NCBI GenBank assembly: GCA_002928495.1
Contig: PERF01000017.1
Coordinates: forward strand, 1 to 32,377
Length of the DNA stretch: 32,377 bases
Reading direction: 5' to 3'
Origin: Methylobacter sp.
GTDB lineage: Bacteria > Pseudomonadota > Gammaproteobacteria > Methylococcales > Methylomonadaceae
Within the stretch, counting starts at the first letter, position 1. Each line of letters starts with the position of its first letter. The position numbers were made by a program, and so were the translations under genes. Below, piece by piece: positions 20,402-28,383 of this stretch. The notes under the pieces are model-generated. The model ran no database searches. It was not told the origin of the DNA and saw nothing but the letters and a program-made list of their open reading frames with translations.

Positions 20402-21241
20402 ATGGGCGAATCAAATTACCGTTGCGGCAAAGACAGACGCGTTGCCCCATTGGACAGACGAATCACAGACGACAGTTCTACCCACTTCCGAAGATTTAAA
20501 AATATTTCGGTTAGCGAAAAGATCTTAAACACCTGTCTATTAGTCGTGATTGGAATTGGCTATCTGGTAGCGTTGGCTAATTTGTACTATACACATCAAG
20601 GGCATGATGGCAAACCCGGTATTTCAGTGCACGACGTCATGATAAACTACCACGGCGAACCTGGACATACGCGGCTTGGCGCTGCCATCAACGGCCCGAT
20701 GGAAGGCAACTTAAAATATAAAAGCGATAAAAATGTAATTTTAAAATGGATTCAAATCGGGGCTCCGGAAGAAGAATACAATGATCATGTCGCAACCATT
20801 TTGAATCGCGATTGTATTATTTGCCACGCGCCGGAAATAAATCCTTCCTTGCCAAATCTGACTAATTATGAGGGAGTGTCTGAAGTCACCCAGGCAGGCG
20901 GCGTGAGCTTGCCCTCTTTGATACGGGTATCGCACATACATTTATTTGGTATCGCCTTCATTCTGTTTTTTATAGGACGGATCTTTTTACTATGCGATAT
21001 GAATGTCATTGTAAAACGCGTTGTGGTCGTTATCCCATTTGCAGCCATGCTGATTGATGTGATGTCCTGGTTTATCACAAAATCCCTACCTTCGTTTGCT
21101 TATGTGGTAGTCGCCAGCGGTGCCTTAATGGGTGTTTCAATGGGCATGCAAATCCTGATCAGCTTATATCAAATGTGGCGGCAACCCAAAGAAGAGGCCG
21201 AAGTCAGCATTCAAGCAACTACTCAAGAAACAACCGTTTAA
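20402..21241 (+). CDS. membrane protein with one periplasmic CxxCH heme site
   Basis: N-terminal TM helix, NRDCIICHAPEINPSLPNL, then RVSHIHLFGIAFILFFIGRIFLL and further TM helices; RBS GGGAGG upstream. Confidence 0.8.
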   Translation: MGESNYRCGKDRRVAPLDRRITDDSSTHFRRFKNISVSEKILNTCLLVVIGIGYLVALANLYYTHQGHDGKPGISVHDVMINYHGEPGHTRLGAAINGPMEGNLKYKSDKNVILKWIQIGAPEEEYNDHVATILNRDCIICHAPEINPSLPNLTNYEGVSEVTQAGGVSLPSLIRVSHIHLFGIAFILFFIGRIFLLCDMNVIVKRVVVVIPFAAMLIDVMSWFITKSLPSFAYVVVASGALMGVSMGMQILISLYQMWRQPKEEAEVSIQATTQETTV

Positions 21242-21749
21242 GTAATATCCGATCAATGACCGGTAATTCGACTCGCTAGACTTGCCGGTCAACCCCTCAA
21301 TCAATTGGTTACAATTCTCAAAATCAAGTAAAGCCTCCAATTTCAAAGTCCGGATTGATGACCCACACCATCACAGCAATGCCAACATGCAGTGCAACTT
21401 TCACTCAATAGCCGCCTACATATCAACTTGCCCATCAAAACAGAGTATTTTATCCTTGGCATGACTGCCCACCGAAATTTAACCGCTGCATTAATAAAAC
21501 TGTAACAAACAGAAACTTAGAAAAATTTATAATACCCAATCTGATGGCAAGCGATGAGTTCAACTTACAGGTTATTTGTTTGGCCTAACCCGAGATGGCT
21601 CAATTTAATCGCCATTAAATTTTCTAGCGGAGTACATTGGGCGCCAGCTGATATTTACACCCGAAAAATAATATTTTGACCTGGCAAAATAGAATCTTTA
21701 CCAACTATTATAAAGAGCAGCGGAAGCTTATGATCCAAAGATCGCAGGC

Positions 21750-22554
21750 ATGAGTAAAAAAATGAACATCATTATCGTCGAAGACAGGATGATGGCCAGG
21801 GACGAGCTAAAATATCTGTTATCTCTGCATCCTGATGTCAACATTTTGGGTGAATTCGAAACCACTGCCGAAGCTTGGCAGCTGATTTCTTCCGGTCAGG
21901 TCGATGGCGCATTTTTGGATATTAATATTGCAACTGAACCTGGAGCCGCAGGCATGGATCTGGCTTTCCGCATTGATCGGCTACCCCTTGCCAACCCACC
22001 GTGGATCGTTTTTACAACAGGTTATGAAGAATACGCCTTGTCGGCTCATACCGTAACCTTACGGCTATCTGGTTAAGCCTTTGGATGACACCAAAGTATC
22101 GGCTGTATTGGACAAAATCCGCCGCTCCAACCAAAGGAAAGACACCAATCAGTTTGAAGAACGTATCGAAATCAAACACAAACTTGTTGACCGTGGGGAG
22201 ACTATCTGGTGTACAAAGTATCTTGCCTTGGATGATATTTTATACATCCAAACCACCAAAGGTGAAAATAGCGTTCGCGTTCAATTAACTTTCGGTGAAA
22301 TCCTCAAAGGGGTGAATTTGCCGATTAGCCGTTGGCTGTCGGAATATAACTTGCCAAACTTTATGCAAATTCATAAAAGCAGTTTGGTTAACCTTAAACA
22401 TGTGAATGGTTATAAACCGGATCCATTCAAAGTGGATTCATACAACATCACTTTTAAAGGCAATGATACCGAGTTGCCTATCGGTAAAACTTATTTTGTC
22501 CAACTTCTGGATGTTTTAAAAAACCCCGCAAGCAGCCGTTTAAAAATTCAATAA
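21750..22554 (+). pseudogene. LytTR-type response regulator (receiver plus LytTR DNA-binding domain), apparent frameshift near 22058
   Basis: Receiver IIIVEDRMMARDELKYLLSLHPDV...FLDINIA...IVFTTGYEEYA; YGYLVKPLDDTKV continues in another frame into a LytTR-like domain (DDILYIQTTKGENSVRV...FMQIHKSSLVNLKHVNGY...LPIGKTYF). Confidence 0.85.
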
Positions 22555-22680
22555 TTCAACTTCTTTAGCCGTATTATCAAATATTTAGAATTGCTTAATT
22601 GTGTTCTAAACGGGTAGTTTAAGGCTTACCTCAAATCCAAAATTGCCTAACTTTCTAGGCAAGCTTGGCCGGCAAAAACC

Positions 22681-22732
22681 TACTTTCACCCCGAAAAAAC
22701 CTACTTTCACCCCGAAAACAGGTACTTTCACC
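22681..22732 (+). repeat. three-copy direct repeat TACTTTCACC, exact 21-bp period
   Basis: Identical 10-bp cores start at 22681, 22702 and 22723; spacers CCGAAAAAACC and CCGAAAACAGG. Confidence 0.93.
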
Positions 22733-22876
22733 ATCCTCCAAACTCAACCAAAGCAGAAATCAAGATAATACTCGGGAATCTGTGAACTGGGTCGGATTTT
22801 TCTGCCCGCTGATTCAGGCAACTGTAAAAACTACCGTTGTTTTTTATTTGTTTCTTAAGTTAGTGCTTTAGCGTAT

Positions 22877-22891
22877 CTGAAACGATTTCAG
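22877..22891. promoter_or_regulatory. palindrome CTGAAA-CGA-TTTCAG upstream of the PEP-CTERM gene
   Basis: Perfect 6-3-6 inverted repeat about 60 bp before the start codon. Confidence 0.4.
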
Positions 22892-22952
22892 CGTAGACAT
22901 AACCCTGCTTTTTTATTTTGTTTTGGTAATTATTTTTAGGAGTTTTTAATTT

Positions 22953-23669
22953 ATGAAAAATCTGGGCTTTATACAAAAACAAGCACTGGCGATAATAGGT
23001 GGTTTGGCGTTATTGCTGAACGCTAGTGCAGCAATCAGTTCACCTATAACTGAAGCATTTGCTGATATTGATATCAGCTCATTAAGCGTAAGAGCGTTCG
23101 GCAGCAGCCGTGGCGCAGCGGTACCAACTTATACTTCCACTGTTGTCAATTCCAAAAGAAGTTTGGATGAAAACGGCGCTTTTACTAGCGATGCCGACAA
23201 GGGTGCCAGTGGTATTTTTGCCACCACTCAAGGCGATGACATTGGCGACGGTTCTGCAACTGCTGAACGTATTTACCGTTTTGTAGTTTCCGGCAACGGT
23301 TTCTTATCTATTGCTGCCGACTACTTTCTAAGTAATTTATTTGGTGTAGACAGCAAACCTTTGTTGGATAGCTCTGCTTCTGCTCTGGCAAGACTGACTT
23401 TGAGCCTGCCAGGTTCAAACACAGTGCTTGACAGTTTTGAAGCGTCAATTTCCTCACCGGAGACACCTGACGATTCAGGTATTCTACAAGTCGGCACCCA
23501 AGTTTTCGACGGCGACATTCTGTTGTTAACCGCTTTCGTTTCCGTGACAGCAGCAAATGCTCTGAACGGCAGTACCGATCCGTCATTAGTCCCTGTACCT
23601 GCAGCAGTGTGGTTATTTGGAACAGCTCTTATCGGTCTAACCGGTATCGGCCGCAAACAAAAAGCATAA
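22953..23669 (+). CDS. PEP-CTERM sorting-domain protein (exosortase substrate)
   Basis: N-terminal signal peptide; C-terminus VPVPAAVWLFGTALIGLTGIGRKQKA matches the PEP-CTERM signal; RBS TAGGAG upstream. Confidence 0.9.
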   Translation: MKNLGFIQKQALAIIGGLALLLNASAAISSPITEAFADIDISSLSVRAFGSSRGAAVPTYTSTVVNSKRSLDENGAFTSDADKGASGIFATTQGDDIGDGSATAERIYRFVVSGNGFLSIAADYFLSNLFGVDSKPLLDSSASALARLTLSLPGSNTVLDSFEASISSPETPDDSGILQVGTQVFDGDILLLTAFVSVTAANALNGSTDPSLVPVPAAVWLFGTALIGLTGIGRKQKA

Positions 23670-23687
23670 ACATTCTTAAGTACCCTA

Positions 23688-23722
23688 GCTTAGCCTTTGC
23701 CCATGCAAATCAAAGGCTAAGC
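23688..23722 (+). terminator. strong intergenic stem-loop after the PEP-CTERM gene
   Basis: GCTTAGCCTTTG-N11-CAAAGGCTAAGC, perfect 12-bp stem; no clear downstream T-run, so an intrinsic terminator is uncertain. Confidence 0.55.
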
Positions 23723-23751
23723 AAATTTAACGAAGACTTTGGTGTGTCATC

Positions 23752-23925
23752 ATGAATGAAAAAATCTGGCTGGCTACATGTATTTTACTTATTACGGGCC
23801 ACGCGCCTGCTTACCTTCTAGCAATCCCTCTGATAATTTCAATGATCAAAATGATCAGCCGCTATTTTAAAGACAAATGGGAAAATGAGCATTGGGATTC
23901 AGTTGGTCGCTCCATTAAGAATTAG
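23752..23925 (+). CDS. small putative membrane protein (57 aa)
   Basis: MNEKIWLATCILLITGHAPAYLLAIPLIISMIKMISRYFKDKWENEHWDSVGRSIKN*; co-directional, hydrophobic N-terminal half; below the ORF-track size cutoff. Confidence 0.5.
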   Translation: MNEKIWLATCILLITGHAPAYLLAIPLIISMIKMISRYFKDKWENEHWDSVGRSIKN

Positions 23926-24000
23926 TTAAACAAATAATTTTTTGTGAAGTTTTAGTTTTTTCAACACCCTTGCATAGCAATTGATTGCGAAATTTATAAA

Positions 24001-25341
24001 ATGGATTCTTTTGACAATACACTTTTACGCCACTGGCTAGAGCAAAGTGTGCAATTACTACAACGGTTTTCCGTGGTTGTAGTTGCATTTTTTGCTTTAA
24101 TCAGAGTTGAATGGTTAAGGCGCATTTTAAGAGAAATCGATTTGCGCTGGCACTATCGCATCTACACAGTCTGCCTATTTGCTTTTCTTGCCGTGTTGGG
24201 CTCGCACAACGGCGTGTCAACAAGCCTAGATGAACCGCTGTCAATTGTAGGCACAAGCCAAGAACTTGGTGCAATCAACAGGACGTTACCTGTTATAAGC
24301 TTTAGAGATACGATTATTTTGACTAGCGGTCTAATTGGTGGCCCGCTGGTAGGCGCAGGGGTTGGTTTTTTAGCTGGTCTTGAAAGCTATTTACAGGCTG
24401 GCAATGCGGGCCTCATTATTGGGTTGAGCAGCTTCATTTTAGGTATCTACGCAGGTTGCATAAAACGCTATCAATCTAAATGGATTGTCAATGAAAAAGG
24501 CGTTCTGATTGTCGGATTGACAGGCGCTTTTTTACAGTTTCTGATTATCCTTTTGCTGGCAAAACCTTTAACTAGCGCATGGTTATCAGCCTCGGAAATG
24601 GTTTTACCGGTCGGCTTGGTTAATAGTTTGGGTTGTGTACTGTTTTTTTGGATTATGCGGGATCTTGACCGCGAGCGCCTGGAAAAGGAAGCCCACGAAG
24701 CGCATTTATTGGTTTTACAAGCGGAGTTGAGAACTTTTAGGGCGCAAGTTGACCCTCATTTTTTAAACAATACCTTAAACGATCTTAACTCACTTATCCG
24801 GCGCAATCCCGACAAGGCCCGCGAATATATCATTAAACTGGCGGACTTTTTTAAATATACCCGCGAGTTCTCACTTTTGAATTCCATCACGTTGAATCAG
24901 GAACTGGCTCAGCTTAAACGTTTTCTTGATCTACAGCGCTTGGGCTTAGATGACAAGCTGCAGGAAAATTACGAAATTCAAGAGGAATTACTGGAATGCC
25001 AAATTTTACCCGGTTGCCTGCTAGCTTTAGTTGAAAACACATTAAAACACGGCTTTAAAGGCCGCCCTGCGCCCTACCGGCTAAAAATTTCAGCCAAAGA
25101 AAACGGGATTTATCTTGTTTTGCAAGTTACCGATAACGGCTGCGGTATTCCAAATGAATTAGTTTCTAGCCTCGGAAAACAACCGGTAAAATCGCAAAGC
25201 CGGGGTGGCGGCGTGGCTTTATACCATCTTGTCCAAAGTTTGCAATTAGTCTTTGGCGAACGGGCTAAATTAAGTTTTGAAAGTATTATCGAGCAATACA
25301 CCGTTGCAACATTAACACAGCCTAAGTGGATTTCACCATGA
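24001..25341 (+). CDS. LytS/YehU-like sensor histidine kinase (His_kinase family)
   Basis: Multiple TM helices, then RAQVDPHFLNNTLNDLNSLIRRNPDKAREYIIKLADFFKYTREFS and an HATPase region (VENTLKHGFKG, VTDNGCGIPNE). Confidence 0.9.
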   Translation: MDSFDNTLLRHWLEQSVQLLQRFSVVVVAFFALIRVEWLRRILREIDLRWHYRIYTVCLFAFLAVLGSHNGVSTSLDEPLSIVGTSQELGAINRTLPVISFRDTIILTSGLIGGPLVGAGVGFLAGLESYLQAGNAGLIIGLSSFILGIYAGCIKRYQSKWIVNEKGVLIVGLTGAFLQFLIILLLAKPLTSAWLSASEMVLPVGLVNSLGCVLFFWIMRDLDRERLEKEAHEAHLLVLQAELRTFRAQVDPHFLNNTLNDLNSLIRRNPDKAREYIIKLADFFKYTREFSLLNSITLNQELAQLKRFLDLQRLGLDDKLQENYEIQEELLECQILPGCLLALVENTLKHGFKGRPAPYRLKISAKENGIYLVLQVTDNGCGIPNELVSSLGKQPVKSQSRGGGVALYHLVQSLQLVFGERAKLSFESIIEQYTVATLTQPKWISP

Positions 25342-25727
25342 AAACGATTAATGTCGTCATTGTTGAAGATCGTCCCATGGCTAGAGATGAGCTGAAATAC
25401 CTGCTTTCCCTGCATGCGGACATCAATGTTGTTGGAGAATTTGAAAATACGGTATCGGCTTGGCCATTAATCGCTTCCGGTCGTATCGATGGCGTTTTTC
25501 TTGATATAAACATTGCCACAGAGTCGGATACCGCGGGATTGGATCTTGCTTACCGTATAGACCGATTGCCGCTGGCAAACCGCCCTTGGATCGTCTTCAC
25601 CACGGGTTATGATGAGTACGAAGCTAAAACCAAACAAATTAAGCATTTCGGCTATCTGGTTAAACCGCTTGATGAATACAAAATTCTGCCGATATTAAAT
25701 AAAGTCAGGCAAATCCAGCACGCTTAA
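25338..25727 (+). CDS. receiver-only response regulator paralogous to the 21750 regulator
   Basis: VIVEDRPMARDELKYLLSLHADINVVGEF...FLDINIATES...IVFTTGYDEYE...HFGYLVKPLDEY; ends without a LytTR domain; ATGA overlap with the kinase stop. Confidence 0.88.
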   Translation: MKTINVVIVEDRPMARDELKYLLSLHADINVVGEFENTVSAWPLIASGRIDGVFLDINIATESDTAGLDLAYRIDRLPLANRPWIVFTTGYDEYEAKTKQIKHFGYLVKPLDEYKILPILNKVRQIQHA

Positions 25728-25992
25728 ATCCGGCTTTCACTGCTTTTCGCTTATCAACTCACTCCTAGCCTGTCTTTGTTATTCCAAGGCTTATCTTTAT
25801 AATACGGTTTCGCCCGAGATTCCAATAAAATCAAAGATGACACTAAGTTTCGAAAGCTTAATCGGTTGATAACCCGCATGGCCGGCAAATTGCGCCATCC
25901 ACCACTCAATACCTATTTTTCTTGAATCGGTAATCTAATGCCATCGAAGAATATCAGCTAGCTTTACCGGCAATTTAATTAAGGATTAAAAC

Positions 25993-26934
25993 ATGACTGA
26001 AGATATTTGCGCACAGGATCGGCAAGATTTTGGAATCACCGACTTGGTTAATGAACTAAGGCAGCTGCGTACACAGTCGTTAGCAAGCCGTCGGCGCAAA
26101 AATCCGCCCCCAAAACTTCCATCGAAAAAAATTCTCGGCTCCGTTATCGATAATCTTTCAGCCGTTTTATTCCCAAACCGTTTGGGCTTATTAGAACTGA
26201 CAGCCGAGGGAACCGACTATTTTGTCGGCCAAACACTGGATAGCCAGTTGCGAGAGTTATACAAACAAATCCGCCGGGAACTTCAGTATTTTGATGAAAA
26301 TCAAGATGAAAACTCGCACCACGTTAATACCCAAGCCCTGGAATTGACCCGGCAATTCGCCAAACAGTTACCCGACGTCAGAGTTTTGCTGGAAACCGAT
26401 ATTCAAGCTGCCTATGAAGGCGATCCAGCTGCAAGAAGCCCGGACGAGGTTTTGGTCTGCTATCCCGGAATTACCGCCATCATCCATCACCGATTGGCAC
26501 ATATCCTTTACCGGCTTGGACTGCCGCTAGTAGCAAGAATCATTTCGGAAATTGCGCATTCTATAACCGGGATAGATATTCATCCGGGTGCGCAAATAGG
26601 TGACAGTTTCTTTATCGACCACGGTACCGGTGTCGTTATCGGTGAAACCGCCATTATCGGGCGCAGAGTCCGGCTCTATCAAGCCGTGACTTTAGGAGCC
26701 AAGCGGTTTACCAAAGATACCGAAGGCATGCTGGTCAAAGGTATTGCACGCCATCCGATTGTCGAAGATGACGTGGTAATTTATGCCGGGGCGACCATTT
26801 TAGGTCGGATCACCATAGGCCGCGGTTCGACTATTGGCGGCAATGTCTGGCTAACCTATAGCGTGGCTGAAAACAGTCGGATCACCCAGGCGCTAATGAC
26901 AACCGAGCCCTGTGCCGGCGCTTCGAGTATTTAA
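25993..26934 (+). CDS. cysE: serine O-acetyltransferase (CysE/EpsC type)
   Basis: Left-handed beta-helix motifs IHPGAQIGDSFFIDHGTGVVIGETAIIGRRVRLYQAVTLGAKRF. Confidence 0.88.
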   Translation: MTEDICAQDRQDFGITDLVNELRQLRTQSLASRRRKNPPPKLPSKKILGSVIDNLSAVLFPNRLGLLELTAEGTDYFVGQTLDSQLRELYKQIRRELQYFDENQDENSHHVNTQALELTRQFAKQLPDVRVLLETDIQAAYEGDPAARSPDEVLVCYPGITAIIHHRLAHILYRLGLPLVARIISEIAHSITGIDIHPGAQIGDSFFIDHGTGVVIGETAIIGRRVRLYQAVTLGAKRFTKDTEGMLVKGIARHPIVEDDVVIYAGATILGRITIGRGSTIGGNVWLTYSVAENSRITQALMTTEPCAGASSI

Positions 26935-28070
26935 GGATTACTTACCTGCCGAGACTCGCGTGGCGCTTTTTGCGGCCCCCGGTAATATTGAGTTAGTTTG
27001 GGTTTCATAGTTTCCGGTGTTTTTTTAGCGTCAGTGACTTTTGTTTTTGCGACTGTTGCTTTAGCTTTCACCGGTTCGGGAGCCGGATTTTGCGGTTGCG
27101 CTGTTAACTCTTCTCCGGGTAGCGGCGGCAAGCGTTCATAAATTGCGACCGGATCCCCGCGTAAACTCGTTAATGCCTGGTTTAGCGCTTGCTGATCGAA
27201 TTCAGGCATCTCCCCATTATTAGCTTTTTGGATTAACCCTAAAGCTACTTCATACCGTTGATCCTGGGTCATTTCCTCACCTTCCAAATCGGGGTGAGCT
27301 TCCACATACAACACGTTATTCAACCAACCGGCTTTAATCGGCTGCTTAACGATAAAAACCGGTGTTCCCACCGGCACCAAGCTATAAAGTTGCTCAATAT
27401 CCTCAGGATACATACGCACACAACCATGGGTAATTTGCATGCCTATGCCGAAAATCTTGTCGATATCGGTGCCATGAATACGGTAGTCGCCCGGTAAATT
27501 CAGATACAAGGCATAGGCGCCTAACGGATTATGCGGTCCCGGCGGCACCACTTCCGGCAGTGGATCGCCTTGCGCCGCATGTTCTTGGCGTATGGATTCC
27601 GGCGGATGCCAGGACGGATCTTTAACTTTCTTGATGACCTTGGTTTCGCCTAGTGGTGTTTTCCAGTCCTGGCGGCCGACACCATGCGCAAAAGACATGA
27701 CTATAGGCGCTTGACCGGTTGCGATAGGCGGATAGTAATACATGCGATACTCGGAAATATTCAAGGTAACCCCCTTATGCGGGGAATCAGGAAGAATACG
27801 CTGGTTTGATATTCGCACGATGTCACCTTTTTTAACATTCCAACGGTCAACGTCGGGGTTTAACCGCACAATTTCTTCTTGACCGAGATTGAATCGCCTG
27901 GCCACGTCCAGCAATGTTTCATCTTGTTCCGCGCGGGTCAGCGGTAAACCGTCCGGGTACTCGGTAATAACGGTATCATTAGGATTTTCAGGTAATTGAT
28001 AAGTGGTTGCACCGGCGGTGCCGGAAAGCAGAATCACGCTGAAAACAACAGGCAAAAATAAAAATTTCAT
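26931..28070 (-). CDS. L,D-transpeptidase (ErfK/YbiS/YnhG family) with LysM-like domain
   Basis: Signal peptide; LysM-like LLDVARRFNLGQEEIVRLNPDVD; HGTDIDKIFGIGMQITHGCVRMYPEDIEQL catalytic motif. Confidence 0.92.
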   Translation of the reverse strand: MKFLFLPVVFSVILLSGTAGATTYQLPENPNDTVITEYPDGLPLTRAEQDETLLDVARRFNLGQEEIVRLNPDVDRWNVKKGDIVRISNQRILPDSPHKGVTLNISEYRMYYYPPIATGQAPIVMSFAHGVGRQDWKTPLGETKVIKKVKDPSWHPPESIRQEHAAQGDPLPEVVPPGPHNPLGAYALYLNLPGDYRIHGTDIDKIFGIGMQITHGCVRMYPEDIEQLYSLVPVGTPVFIVKQPIKAGWLNNVLYVEAHPDLEGEEMTQDQRYEVALGLIQKANNGEMPEFDQQALNQALTSLRGDPVAIYERLPPLPGEELTAQPQNPAPEPVKAKATVAKTKVTDAKKTPETMKPKLTQYYRGPQKAPRESRQVSNP

Positions 28071-28383
28071 TCGGAGAATCTAAATAAAATTACAAAAATT
28101 ATTGTTAAGACATTGAAAACCGGGAAAAGTTACCAATGAGTGAATGAGAAAACTTCAAATACTATTGAATTTACAACAGTTTGTTACCATTTAACAACAA
28201 TGATTCTAACATGCGGTTATCATCCAAGCATAGCGGCCTGTTCTGTCTGTTTAATGAACTAATCTGTCAACCAATATGCAGTCCTTCATCCGGGTGGACA
28301 GCAACAGATTTAACACTATCAATACCTTAGGCAGCTTAGGTATACTCAAGCCATGTTTTATTTATAAGTTTTTGAGATTTACT

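Noticed and set aside
21258-21290. TGACCGG...CCGGTCA inverted repeat after the redox module
   Set aside because: Short stem with a loop over 20 nt and no T-run; too weak to call a terminator.
21396-21405. Lone AACTTTCACT resembling the 21-bp array core
   Set aside because: No good partner at plus or minus 21 bp; likely chance.
22681-22732. CRISPR-like short repeats
   Set aside because: The period is only 21 bp, with 10-bp cores and near-identical spacers; no cas genes; three copies only.
22665-22871. ORF with repeated LSPRK heptapeptide as a real gene
   Set aside because: No clear RBS, TTG start, and the repetition follows directly from a 21-bp DNA repeat; kept only as a low-interest alternative.
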